DNA of 64,000 bases from Gordius sp. MW1 (lineage: Eukaryota > Nematomorpha > Gordioida > Gordea > Gordiidae), in the NCBI GenBank assembly GCA_964036665.1, contig OZ038531.1, forward strand, positions 2,356,001 through 2,420,000, read 5' to 3'. Position 1 is the stretch's first letter. Each line of letters starts with the position of its first letter. A program made the position numbers and the translations under genes. Below the pieces are notes generated by a model. It was not told the DNA's origin and searched no databases. It saw nothing but the letters and a program-made list of their open reading frames with translations. Shown in pieces: positions 20,600 to 32,912 of the stretch.

Positions 20600-21015
20600 A
20601 ATGCTGAAAAACGTGGTGGATATATCGCCAACCAATTCGAATTTGTGGCCTGAAATCCACAATCGACCCAGATGCAGCTTGGGGTATACGAAGCTGGACT
20701 ATGTGATAAATGACTTTCTCATGACAAAAATGGGTATTCAACCTATGGCAGCCATGATTGACGAAAATCAGCTAAGGTGGTATGGGCACATTCTAAAAAG
20801 GGACACGAATGACGTAAATCGAAAAGTACTGGACATGGAGGGACCGGAGAACAGAGTAAGTGGAGAATCTCGTGTCACGTAGAAAGGGTAAGTCGACAAA
20901 GTCACAAAAACGAAAGAGATTTATTAAGACATGGCGCTTACTAGGCCATGATGGAGGAAATTCATCAAAACAAATCCCACGACTATGGGATCAAATACTT
21001 GATAAAGAAGAAATT
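20600..21015 (+). pseudogene. LINE 3' end fragment
   Basis: Reads IDENQLRWYGHILKRDTNDV and KVLDMEGPENR. After a frameshift comes RLWDQILDKEE, ending in gataaagaagaaat. It is the same family as 170-381, 34690-35110 and 63840-64000. Confidence 0.7.
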
Positions 21016-21900
21016 TTGCTGGTTAGGGAAGTTTTTTTAATAGGTGTACGAGTCTGTTTAAAAATAGAGAGATAATTAAAGAGTTCAAGGAAACATAATT
21101 GAGTATACCATGGCTAGGCTAATTCTTTCTAATTTTGTGTTACCATTTCCTGGTTAATTAATCCCTCTGTTAATATTTTTGTGTAGATTTGTATTACGCC
21201 ACGATAATATACATTTTTAGTAGCGATTAATCATTTGCAGAGAGTGCATAGTATACGCCTTGCTAGAGTTGTTAATTCGCTCCAGAGAGCAGTGCTCACT
21301 GTGAGATGCCCCCCCCTCACACGCACCTTATATCCTACTCTACGCATGAGGCTTTTGATGTATTAGATGTAAATGCTCGAGCGAAGTGGTAGTAGCAAAA
21401 ACCCACGCATGTATAGAGCTGTGTGCCTGAGCAACACTGATTTGAAATGAGCAAATGCTACGAGCAAGCAACTTTTTTAAACTGCACATAGCATCTCATC
21501 TATTAAGTAAAGTACATGAAAATTAAAGCGTGTGTTGGTGAATGTGATTTTAATTTATATTTTTGAAGGCGAGATAATTTTTAAGCAATTTGCTATATAT
21601 ATAAATAAAATATGTTTAATAAATAATATATTTTTCTTACATGGCAAAAATATGTTTTACTGTTTTCAAATTATATTTTCAAATACTTTTTTATTTTTAA
21701 TGCGGCTTTATTCTCTAAATGGGTGTTATTTAAATGCTCAATAATAAATTGAAAAATGCTCGGTAAAACGTGCTCGGTATTTTGTACCCAGTTAATAATT
21801 CAAAACTCCCCAGGAAAATAAATTAAATTGCCAAGCTTTAAATTTATAATGCTCATTATTTTTATTAAAATGCTCAGTAAGTTAAATTCATAATTTTTGA
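21016..21900. other. Intergenic, nothing coding
   Basis: AT-rich. A run of GCTCA(G/A)T/TGAGCA words is seen at 21730-21880, like those at 24990-25145 and 48470-48890. No gene recognised. Confidence 0.4.
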
Positions 21901-23136
21901 TAATAATTTATATCGCGCTGGTCTATATAATATAAAGTAGAGTGTATGTATGTATGTATGTATGTATGTATGTATGTATGTATGTATGTATGTATGTATG
22001 TATGTATGTATGTATGTATGTATGTATGTATGTATGTATGTATGTATGTATGTATGTATGTATGTATGTATGTATGTATGTATGTATGTATGTATGTATG
22101 TATGTATGTATGTATGTATGTATGTATGTATGTATGTATGTATGTATGTATGTATGTATGTATGTATGTATGTATGTATGTATGTATGTATGTATGTATG
22201 TATGTATGTATGTATGTATGTATGTATGTATGTATGTATGTATGTATGTATGTATGTATGTATGTATGTATGTATGTATGTATGTATGTATGTATGTATG
22301 TATGTATGTATGTATGTATGTATGTATGTATGTATGTATGTATGTATGTATGTATGTATGTATGTATGTATGTATGTATGTATGTATGTATGTATGTATG
22401 TATGTATGTATGTATGTATGTATGTATGTATGTATGTATGTATGTATGTATGTATGTATGTATGTATGTATGTATGTATGTATGTATGTATGTATGTATG
22501 TATGTATGTATGTATGTATGTATGTATGTATGTATGTATGTATGTATGTATGTATGTATGTATGTATGTATGTATGTATGTATGTATGTATGTATGTATG
22601 TATGTATGTATGTATGTATGTATGTATGTATGTATGTATGTATGTATGTATGTATGTATGTATGTATGTATGTATGTATGTATGTATGTATGTATGTATG
22701 TATGTATGTATGTATGTATGTATGTATGTATGTATGTATGTATGTATGTATGTATGTATGTATGTATGTATGTATGTATGTATGTATGTATGTATGTATG
22801 TATGTATGTATGTATGTATGTATGTATGTATGTATGTATGTATGTATGTATGTATGTATGTATGTATGTATGTATGTATGTATGTATGTATGTATGTATG
22901 TATGTATGTATGTATGTATGTATGTATGTATGTATGTATGTATGTATGTATGTATGTATGTATGTATGTATGTATGTATGTATGTATGTATGTATGTATG
23001 TATGTATGTATGTATGTATGTATGTATGTATGTATGTATGTATGTATGTATGTATGTATGTATGTATGTATGTATGTATGTATGTATGTATGTATGTATG
23101 TATGTATGTATGTATGTATGTATGTATGTATGTATG

Positions 23137-23167
<31 letters not shown>

Positions 23168-24006
23168 GGGCTAAATTCTGAAACTACCGGCCCGATTCGC
23201 GCGAAACTTTACTCGTAAGTTCCCAGGGCGGCCGGGGGTAAAATAGCTTTTGCAGAATCCTAAAATTTCTTTTAGTTTTAAAAAAGGGCTAAATTCTGAA
23301 ACTACCCGCCCGATTCGCGCGAAAATTTAGCCGTAGATGCCCAAGGCGGCCAGGGGTAAAATAAAAGATTCCTAAAATACCTTTTAGTTTAAAATATCGG
23401 ACATCGGCCAGTTTCATTTATATTTATAGCATCATATACAATAATTACGTCATACAAACAAGGCTGAAGTTTTCTCGAATTAGATATTTAAAGGTAAAAT
23501 AAAAATGTTACAGTATACGGTCAAAATTATTGGGGTTTAACAAACTATTTAAATTAAATAAATAAATTTTAAATTATGCAATTATCGCCATTATTTACGT
23601 GATCGGGTAACAAAAAAATCAATTTTCGGTGCAAAGATATAAACTTAAAAAAGCTACCAAAAAAAAGTTTTTAGCACCTTTAATAAGAAAACAGACCTGT
23701 GGCAATTTACAAATTAAATAATTATTTAGGCATGTATTAATTTATTTGACAGTATATTTATATAGGCAAAATGTGTAAAGTAAAGCAATAAAAAATTTGA
23801 TGTTAAGTACTTTGCTTTATGTGTTCATATTTTGTATTTAGCGTGTTAATTCTTCCTACATTAAGTTCGTGAATTATTTCCCATAGGACAATTCTATTTT
23901 AATCGCTCATTATATGATCGAGGCATAACGATGAGCATGCACATCACTTATAGTATCTTCTAGAAATAATGTATATAGCAAAACAACGTTTGCCGGGTCA
24001 GCTAGT
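21900..24006 (+). mobile_element. Probable non-autonomous Helitron-like element carrying a giant microsatellite
   Basis: Layout: short AT-rich lead, (GTAT)n, then GGGCTAAATTCTGAAACTAC / CCCGATTCGCGCGAAA given twice (23166-23250 and 23287-23375). An AT-rich body follows, with the terminal AACGTTTGCCGGGTCAGCTAG before T at 24006. A microsatellite near the 5' side and a CTAG 3' end are seen in many arthropod Helitron-like (mini-me/DINE-type) elements, and this is inferred from that architecture. No Rep/helicase coding capacity. Confidence 0.5.
21943..23166 (+). repeat. (GTAT)n microsatellite, 1224 bp, uninterrupted
   Basis: About 306 perfect tetranucleotide copies with no interruption. The long Met-Tyr-Val-Cys reading frames across it are artefacts of a repeat lacking stop codons in three frames. 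Confidence 0.99.
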
Positions 24007-24294
24007 ATTCTATAAATAACATTTTTGGTATACATTTTTGTATTTTTAGATAAATTTACAAAAAAATCTTTTTCCAAACACTACTATGAGTGCATGGTTA
24101 CAAGCGTTGTAAAAATAATGTTATTCTTAGTCGACGTTAGACTTAGTCGAAATTTCAAAAATATACCATAGGTTGTGTTCTTGTAGAGTAAACCTTTAGG
24201 TTATCTCAATTTCTAGGATAGACTGAGGCGACCTTTGGTTTGGTTTAAGTGTTGTACGGTGGGTTTGACCAATAAATATTTTTATAATACCTCT

Positions 24295-24840
24295 CTGCAC
24301 CTAGTGAGAATTATGTCAATTGTCACATACATATAAATATATACAAGTTACATAAATTGCATTTGAGGACTTTTAATGTAATTATAAATATTTTCAATTT
24401 AAGTGCACAAGTTAGGCTTTAACATTTGTAACAACTTTACGAAACTCTTACCCAGCGTGTTAAAATATTTGGCTCTATAAAAGACATTTACGAATTGCCA
24501 CCAAGTTAGGTTAAATTTATTTGAACTAATCCTATGACCTCGATTTTCGTTCAAATAATTTATCCTGCTTTATCAACGACAATTATGACAATTGTCACCA
24601 AATTCAGCTGAAAAATATAATTCTTATATTTAAACTAATTTTATGACACTTTAACACATCGATTTTCGTTAAAAAATTAGTAGACGACAATTATGACAAT
24701 TGTCACCAAGGCTGAAAAATTTAAATTTTCTACTATTAACAACTCTGTGACACCATAGCCCACCAATTTTCGTTTAAAGAAGTTAATTAGCTCTACAAAC
24801 GAAATTATGACAACTCTCACCAAAACATGCACAAATAACT
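24295..24840. repeat. Degenerate tandem repeat centred on TGACAATTGTCA palindromes
   Basis: ATTATG(A/T)CAATTGTCAC occurs at about 24312, 24584 and 24690, with a decayed form at about 24800. The last three are accompanied by (c)gattttcgtt at about 105-110-bp spacing. Upstream of WDR18. Confidence 0.6.
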
Positions 24841-24984
24841 TTTGACTTTATTCATAGTCGAACCTTTAAGGTATACTTAACAAAACCCTTGCCTTTTTAC
24901 CACATATGTAACATTTAAACTTCTATGAATTAACATTTCTGGTTCACATCTCGCTTGAATCTTATTTTATTTTTAAATTAAGTT

Positions 24985-25150
24985 TCAGTTACTTAGCAAA
25001 AATTTACTGAGCAACGTTACTGAACAAATGATTAATTACTGAGCAAAAATTACACTACTGAAAATTAAATTATTTACTCAGCATTTGAATACTTAACTGA
25101 GCATTTAGTTATTCTACTGAGCAAATGAAAATTCTACTATGCAAAAATTG
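24985..25150. repeat. ACTGAGCA-word cluster
   Basis: ACTGAGCA(A/T) or its complement TGCTCAGT/ACTCAGCA occurs about seven times in 160 bp (e.g. ttactgagcaacgttactga). The same word clusters at 21730-21880 and 48470-48890. Confidence 0.55.
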
Positions 25151-26280
25151 AGTTAAATATTTAGAAAAACATTTGTTATCTTTTATGTTCTATAACATTT
25201 TGAGAACAGGTCGCAATGCAAAGTTTTATAGAAGCTGCGAATTTTTTTTCAGCTTTTGGATTGCTAAAATCTGTCGATTCTAAAAATTATGTTTTTATAC
25301 ATGCCAAAAATATTATTTATTGCTTTAAATTTTTGAGATTCTGCTCACCCGGGTAATAATTTTTTTGACATTTGTAATATTGATTTATTTTACCTTTTTT
25401 ATGGTTTTTTAAGTTTAGGTTACAATGTTATAGTTTTATTAAAGGTGTGAATTTATTTTATTTGTGATTTTCTGCTAAAATAATTTAAAAAAAATTTAAA
25501 CATGGCAAAAATATGTCATATAATTTCAAACATTTTGTGAAACCCAGGTGTTATATAATTTTATTTAAGTTGATTGACAAGTTTGTACATGTGTAATTTA
25601 TATTTTTTTTTGTTAAAAGCAAATGCATGGGCGGAGCCAAGGGGCAGGGAGGGGCGGCTGCACCCCTCGATAACCAAAAATCTGTAAAATTAATTAAATT
25701 TATAGATAAAATTTCAAAAAATGATCATTCTGCGCCTCCCTAAATCATTATTGCCTCCCTCTCATTCTAATGCTGGCTACGCCCATGGGCCTATACGTTA
25801 TTTAGTATATACATAAAACATTTACATTATGTTGGGGTTAGGATAAAAAATTTTAGTTATATGTTTTGCCGTGTTGATATAAAATGGAGAGAGGGGGGAC
25901 GGATAAAAATTTCTGAATAAAGGACTTTTAAAATATAAAATAACAACATTTCATGCTATGAGAAATAAGTGTGTATTTTAAGTAAACCCATTCAGTGAGC
26001 AACATGCTCTCAGCAATGGCTGGTACAAAACTGCTATTTATTTTATGTGGTAGATAGGCTAATATCCCTTAATGCTTGAGCTTGTCTTTGTTGTTAAAAC
26101 TTAGCCCCTCACGCATTTTTCCCTGATTAATCTAGTATCTTACGCGTCGAAGCACATATTTAATAGATGTGTTTACATCCAAGTGGAGCATATCCGCACT
26201 TAACAACTATACGCCTTGCTATTAAAAAACCTATTTGTGTAAAATGTCCCATCGTTAAGTTAACCCTGAATTCAAATAAT
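25151..26280. other. Intergenic 5' flank of WDR18
   Basis: AT-rich, with no convincing exon. Contains an M1 MITE (25626-25787). The promoter of WDR18 should lie in the last few hundred bases, but no core motif is decisive. Confidence 0.4.
25626..25787. mobile_element. M1 hAT-like MITE
   Basis: Ends catgggcggagccaag / gctggctacgcccatg; core ggaggggcggctgcacccct. No clear target duplication remains. Confidence 0.75.
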
Positions 26281-29200
26281 ATGATGTTACCTAATAAAAA
26301 TTTCATTGAAGAAGTACACAAATATTTAATATTTAATATCTTTTATTTTTATGTAGTTATCTGTTATTATAAATGGAATACCATTTAAAGGCGAAACTCA
26401 CGATTTCATATCATTTTGGGATTTAAATAAGGGCTCTAAAATTTTGGCACTAAAAACACCATATTTGCCTCAAGATAATAATCCTAAAAAGAACAAAATC
26501 AGTACTTCACATTTCTCCTCATTTGAAATTATCAAAAATGATTACATTGCTACATGTTGGAACAATAATCACATCACAAACTTCTTTGATGCTCTAAATA
26601 ATTATGTACTGCATAAATAAGTGACTATTTTTTATAATACGTAAACCATGCAAAAATTAAAAAAAATTTATATGTAGATTTTATATGCTGTTATATTTGT
26701 AGAATTTATGTGGCAAGTTTAAATGTGAAAATATTGTGTCAATTATAAAATCTTCATTTGATGGTTGCTTTTTAGCCATTGTAATGGGTACAAAATTCCA
26801 AATTTGGCAGGTTTGCAATTAAAAAAATGGTTTAAATGTCATATTAGATTAATTCAGGCATCTTACTTGCAAATATTGATCACCATTACCAAAATATCAC
26901 ATGTATAGAGTTTACCACTGACTCATCCTATATAATATCTGGTGCTGAGGACACTTTAGTTAATGTATACTCTATGGCCAAGTAATTTATAGAAAGTTTT
27001 TGGATACAACTAATAATTTGTTATTTTTTGTTGATTATAAAATAAGGAAATATTGCTTTTTTGGTTTTATTCTACGTACATTTTTATTAGCACTGAATAA
27101 CTTTTTATTAAAATGTTAACTAAGGCATGCATCATTATTAAATTTAGGATCAATTCAATAAGTAAAGATTTTGCTGATAAAAATGAGCCACTTTATACTT
27201 GGAATGACCATAGTTTACCCATCACAGATATATATGTTGGCAAATTAGGTATAGGATGGAAATCTCGAGTTCTTACTATATCCCTTGATTGCACATGTAA
27301 AGTAAATTACATAGATTGCCAATTTAATCTAATTTTTGCTACTATTTAATAAACCAGCTACGATTTTTGAAGAATATATACTTATGTCTAATATTTTTCT
27401 CTATTTATATTTCATTATTAAATTGAGATAGTAATAATTTTTTTGTTCATTATAATTTTTTTCATGCTAGTTTATAATGTAATATTTAAAAATATCATAT
27501 ATCAAAAAACAAAAAACAGTCAATTTTGAGAAGGTTTATCATTTATAAAATTCATATATTTTTGAAATAAAGATTGTAAATACGATTCCGGTTCGATTTT
27601 TATATAGCTGTTTATATGCATTTGCTGTGTTATAAAGGTTTATGATCTTTCAATATCTGGCCATTTGTTGTGCTCAATCCTTTATCCTGCACCATTAACA
27701 AAAGTTACATGCAATGCTGTGGAAACTCAAATCTATTGTGGTACCCTGTCCGGCATTATTTATAGAACTAATTTAGTCACACCTGTAAGCCTACTTTTTA
27801 ACCGTACCATATAACATTTTTATTATGTATAATTTTTTTAAGTTAGCCAAATTTTTATTATAAATTTAAACTTATATACCCCCCCCCCTCTACCCAAATT
27901 ACTTTTTTTAAATACAATCAACAAATATTTTACGTTCTAGAAATATTCACCTGATATACACCTAAGTGCAGGATTGGCTTCTACGAGCAAGGATCTAAAA
28001 CAAGAGGAAATCTATGAAGGCCATATGTAAGCTAAGCACTAATCAACATTGCTTTTAATTACAAAAAATTTTATATCCTGTTAAAACACAATTGGTTTAC
28101 AGTTATTTTTTCTTGTAAATAGTTTTAAAGTTTGTTAAAGAATTATATTTTACTTGTAACGTGCTATATTTGGCGTCCCTTTTCCTGCATTTTGTCAACT
28201 TAAAATTGTAAAAAATGTATGGCATGCCCTTTAAATAATTTATAAAAACCCTGGGTGTAGAGTTTGCATTAATGAAACAAAGAAATAATTTGTTAAATAA
28301 AATTGATGATTTATATAAATTTTAAAACATCAGTTGCTTGCCAATAGATCAATGTCTTAATTTATAAAAGTTTGCCCCCCCCCCCCCCATTTCCAAAACT
28401 AGCTTTTTGAGCCGTCTGAAGGTAATTTTATCTTTGTACAAATTTTTGATTTAAAATTTATTTTTTCCTAATTGAAGTGCTTTTTACATTAATAGTCTTT
28501 TTTTTGTTGCGAATTTACAGGCGAAGAATCTGAAAATAACGTTTATATAGAAATCATGCCAATTTTAGTAATGGGCAGATTTATATTTGGGCCATTCCAT
28601 GTCGATTCGTCAAAAAAAGACGATTTTCGACCGACCATTTCAGATCGATAATTTTTGGTGAGGGTGTAGGCCTCATTTATTAGATTAATTTCTGAAAGTT
28701 TTAGCCATTTTGGGCCAATACTTTTGATGTTATGGACGTTCAAAGGGCCAAAATCACGTTCGGGAGCGTTTTATGAATTTTACTATTTTTGTCATATTTT
28801 TGAAAGTAATTGCGTTATTCACTCAGATTTTGGTGCATTTTGTTCCTAAAAAAATTCTCTATCGAAATAATTTAACCAAAAACCTCAAACTTTTGCGGTT
28901 TATTTTTTGTGGTAAAATTAGTGAAAAATCATAAAAACATATTTCTCCGGTATATGAAATCACCAATTTCACAATGTGACTCCTTTATGACCCATTATCA
29001 TATTTCAATCATAAAAAGTTTGGGCGCGGCTACGAGATGGTCAAAAATTCGAAAAATTGCATTTTCAACAAAAATATTTATAGATGGCGGTATAATCAAT
29101 TATCACAAGAACATATTATGGTGTTTGCTTTTTATCAAATTTCAAATTTTTAAAAAATATATGGTAAATAAATAATATTGGATTAAAAATCAACTTAAAT

Positions 29201-31840
29201 TTTGAACTTTTATCTACGCGGTGGGCAAGTAACCGAGTTTGAAAATAACTTTAGGTTTAATTAAGATAAAAAATGGTCACAACTAGCAAGAAATTTTTTT
29301 TAAAATACCTTTCATCCTACATAAATTTTTTATTTTTAGCATGGATTATCAGTATAAAAATAAAAATATATGAGCAATTTTGCCATCATATTAGTATTTA
29401 TTTATTTTTTCAACCTCATATTAATTTTAGCATACCCCTATATCATTTAAGTTAAAATTCAAGATCTAATTTTCAAACTCGGATAATTGCCAATTGCACA
29501 GAAAAAAAATCAAATTTAAGTTTATTTTTATTCCAATATTATTTATTTACCATATATTCTTTATAAATTTGCAATTTGATAAAAAATAAACACCATAATA
29601 TGTTCTTGTGATAATTGATTATACCGCCATCTATAAATATTTTTGTTGAAAATGCAATTTTTTGAATTTTTGACCATCTCGTAGCCGCGCCCAAATTTTT
29701 TATGATTGAAATATGATAATGGGTCTTAAAGGAGTTCACATTGTGAAATTGGTGATTTCATATACCGGAGAAATATGTTTTTAGGATTTTTCACTAATTG
29801 TACCACAAAAAATTAACCGCAAAAGTTTGAGGTTTTTGGTTAAACTATTTCGATAGAGAATTTTTTTAAAAACAAAATGCACCAAAATCTGAGTGAATAA
29901 CGGAATTACTTTCAAAAATATGACAAAAATAGTAAAATCCATAAAACGCTCCCGAACCTGATTTTGGCCCTTTAAACGTCCATAACTTAAAAAGTATTGG
30001 CCCAAAATGGCTAAAACTTTCAGAAATTAATCTAATAAATGAGACCTACACCCTCACCAATAATTATCCTGATCTGAAATGGTCGGTCGAAACCGTTTTG
30101 ATTTGTCCTGGAATGGCCCATTTTTAGATGACCCTATACTCTTAATTAATGATTAAAATGCTAAAAAGCTTGAAATAAATAGTTAAATAATTCATTTTCA
30201 GTACTGCACCCAGCATTTTTGTGTACAATTATGAGATCAAGAACAACATTTGTTTTGTCGTAATATTTGATAAGAAATATTAAATTACGCAACATAAATA
30301 CAGTATCATTTTGCAAAATTTTTCTGTGTCCATAGGTCCAAAATCGTTGGTCTCGAAATGGTAAATTCCACGTTCACTCTAATATCGGCAGATACCGGAG
30401 GTTTTATAAAGATATGGAACACGGGTGCTTTTATCTGCACACAAACCATTGATACTCAAAGTAAGAACTTAACTATCTTCCACACATATCTATATGAGGC
30501 CTTGGAGCTTTGGAATTTGAAAGTTACACCCGAGATTAGTTTTGCGAAAACGGCTGGGTTTTGTTTGGTCGAACTTTGGTTTAACTAAGACTACCCGTCG
30601 ATTCAGGTTCGTTTTTCAGATGTCGACTAAGCTTAGAGGTCTACTAAGAAAATCAGACCAAAAAATCTTTGGTTCATCCAAAGGTCGACCAAACAAAGCC
30701 TAACCGTTTTTACAACACTACCGTTAATTACCTTTTATCGAGCAGCGATCCCTCGCTTTTGATGGTCCCGGTGAGGAGTGGCTTGAAGCCTATCCCAGCA
30801 AACTCTTGGAATTGCTGCTTGACCACTTTGAGTTTTCATATTCCATAGCTTTAAGGTTGGGAATTAGTTACACCAAAGAGTTCTCTTGTCGGAATTGTCT
30901 TACCTTAGTAGATGGATATGCCAGGCACCCTCTACACTGCCTCGCAAACGAATTTAAATATGTTAGGCAGGCACAGTAAAGCCAATTTATTATTTCGAGC
31001 TGCCCTTAAAAAGGCTAAATTACTGCAATTCTTAAGCCGTCAGATTTCTCTCTCTGGAAGGTAGGATGCGCCATGACGTCTCTTCTCTAGTCCCCTGGCA
31101 AAATGGCCTATCCCTCAAATGGGATTTTACTTGCATAGACTTATTGCTCCTTCCCATTGTATTATTGTAAAACGCAATGTTTTTACTTTTAAATGAGAAC
31201 TATTTTACGTCCCTAACACCAAATTTTAATTTAGTGAATTAATTTTATACGATAAAATATGATAAACTTTTTATATAATTTAGCTACCATTATCGGAATG
31301 AAACTTTTTGCGCGTTCGAGTGACTTACTTTCGCTGGATCAGGATAAAGGTCATGACCAAGACGTTGATATTTCTCAGATTCCCAATTCAAACGCAAACG
31401 GAATTTCTAAAGGGAAACAACAAAAGCCGAAACGACACCAAAAATATTACACTTTAAACTTGCCCAACGCGGCAGAAACCAGCAATTTAGGCTCTAGCTC
31501 CGCCAAAAGTTGTGCCAAAAAACGGGGGAGTCTTCTATTACATAGTGTCTATTTACACCCGAATTTCAATAATTATCCTCCGCACAAACAAAAACAGGGT
31601 GAAATGGGGGAAAAATGCAATGCCGTAATCCCTAGGACTTTGATTGTTAGAGGAAATGAAGAATGTTTTAATCATGGCAGCTCATTCGTAGAATCACAGA
31701 CAAGATTAGAGATGAAATCTGTTGAAGAGGGAGAAAGTGAAATTGTTAAATTAAAACGAGAAAATGCTCTGTTACGCAAAGCTAATACGGAATTGTATCA
31801 CTTTAACGTCTCCAAAATTATGAACGGCGATAGTTTTTAA
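26281..31840 (+). CDS. WDR18: WD repeat-containing protein 18, 9 exons, complete
   Basis: WDR18 is the WD40 subunit of the Rix1/PELP1-TEX10-WDR18 complex (Ipi3 in yeast), which acts in the nucleolus in 60S pre-ribosome maturation. Exons: 26281-26313, 26357-26605, 26703-26810, 26848-26981, 27148-27301, 27638-27784, 27941-28026, 30336-30460, 31284-31840. They total 1593 nt, or 530 aa, and all phases match. WD40 blades follow human WDR18 in order: ISFWDLNKGS, GILLANIDHHYQNITC, WNDHSLPITDIYVG (human HHALPITDLH), LDCTCKVYDLS, EGHMSKIVGLE and GGFIKIWN. The C-terminus has the family coiled-coil motif ALLRKANTELYHFNVSKI. It is about 100 aa longer than human, mostly in the exon-9 linker. The first exon is short (MMLPNKNFIEE) and its start is the least certain part. 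Minimum introns are 37-43 nt, while intron 7 is 2.3 kb with a foldback. Confidence 0.92.
28588..30120. mobile_element. Foldback element, about 1.53 kb, in WDR18 intron 7
   Basis: Left arm 28588-29204 pairs with right arm 29511-30120. The outer tips are gggccattcca / tggaatggccc, and the inner blocks include taccgccatctataaatatt against its complement. Within the spacer ccgagtttgaaaat / attttcaaactcgg also pair (about 29232 and 29472). Both arms have the same short remnant reading frame (RWSKI(R/Q)KIAFSTKIFIDGG) in opposite orientation, which is a by-product of the symmetry and not a gene pair. Confidence 0.9.
30538..30719. mobile_element. M2 MITE in WDR18 intron 8
   Basis: Near full length: cgaaaacggctgggttttgt ... 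ccgtttttacaacact, with the inner pair ttcgtttttcagatgtcgac / agaccaaaaaatctttggtt. Confidence 0.8.
30743..31165 (+). pseudogene. Retroelement C-terminal fragment (dead) in WDR18 intron 8
   Basis: Successive pieces read EEWLEAYPSKLLELLLDHFE, IALRLGISYTKEFSC (cysteine finger), LVDGYARHPLHCLAN, AALKKAKLLQFLS, then MRHDVSSLVPWQNG and KWDFTCIDLL. This is the exact order of the W.(A)xPS...LRLG..C.C...G.H.L.C...RPDG..LVPW..G..L.WD.TC.D region of a family of invertebrate retroelement reverse-transcriptase proteins. Stops and frame changes show decay. A related piece is at 11050-11302. Confidence 0.7.
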
Positions 31841-31886
31841 AATAAAAAGCTTATGTTATTCATAATTATACATATTTTGTGAATGA

Positions 31887-31892
31887 AATAAA
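31887..31892 (+). other. Polyadenylation signal of WDR18
   Basis: AATAAA 47 nt after the stop, with further overlapping AATAAA copies to 31900. Confidence 0.55.
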
Positions 31893-32097
31893 TAAATAAA
31901 AAAGTTAAGAATTATATATATATATATATTTGGAGAAAATTTTGCTATGGCTATTGAAATATGTTTACAGATAGTTATGCCAATTTGATGTGTTTGTTGT
32001 AAACAATTTTATCAGATTTAAAAGGGCTATTTTAAAAATGATGTGTTTAATCTTTAATTTATAATTATATAATGTAATTTTTAAGCAAATTTATAGT

Positions 32098-32912
32098 AGT
32101 GGAGACCGGGGCTATCTCGACCATAAAAAATTAAAAGATATTTTTTTGGATCGCAAGGATGTTCTTGTCTACAATGTTTATTAGAGGGAAATTTATTATA
32201 GCAACACGGTTAATATATTTTTTATGGCAGGGTTACAAAAAAATTTTAAAAACAAATTAGACTAAGGTGTCCTGTCCTCTCTTATTTAACGTCAAATATT
32301 TATAAATAACTTAAGTGTGTGTGCTTAAATTGCTAAATTATGAAAACCTTATTGTTTTATAAAATTTTATATAATAATTTATAATAACATTAATGTGAAC
32401 TTAAATTCGTTTGTTCAACGATTTCCTTTAATCTGACATTATTTTTTGACTAAAAGAACATGATGTCGTTTAGTTTATAGGATTCAAAGTAAATTTTTTG
32501 ATAGCAATCACCATGCTTAATAAATGAATGAGTAAAAAGAAACGATAGCCCCAGAGTGATCATTTCACTTTGAGTAGTGTTTAAAACTCATGGAATTCTT
32601 TAAAATTATATATTTACACTAATCATATGAAAAGGTCGATTCTTTTTACTATAAAATTTGTAAAAATTCATGGAACACGTTATTTTAAGTAATTTACAAA
32701 ATTTAAAAAGGGTTGCTTTAGCCCCAAAAAACTTATTTTTTGCATATTTTTTTTTGTAATAAGAGTTAATCCAAATATTTTTCGTGCCCAATATGTGCCT
32801 TAATAAAGTACATTCATGATTCTAAATTAAGGGCAAAATAATTTAAATGATAAAATCATTTGAGAGGATGTGTTTAACCATGGTAAAGCATATAGCCTCG
32901 GTCTCCCTTATA
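32098..32912. mobile_element. Possible DNA-transposon relic with GGAGACCG ends
   Basis: Inverted ends ggagaccggggctat (about 32101) and tatagcctcggtctccc (about 32890) bound about 800 bp of AT-rich sequence without an ORF. Internal words related to the ends (gatagccccagagtg, ttgctttagcccc) suggest degenerate sub-terminal repeats. Confidence 0.45.

Noticed and set aside
21942-23181. Three overlapping 405-411-codon Met-Tyr-Val-Cys reading frames
   Set aside because: They are translations of a perfect GTAT microsatellite that has no stop codon in the three plus frames, not genes.
26167-26388. 73-aa ORF as WDR18 N-terminus
   Set aside because: It is in a different frame from the WD40 exon. The short exon 26281-26313 joined at 26357 gives a better, phase-correct start.
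28909-29739. Two similar small proteins on opposite strands (28909-29175 plus, 29539-29739 minus)
   Set aside because: They are mirror images caused by the foldback in WDR18 intron 7, with no start, codon or family support.
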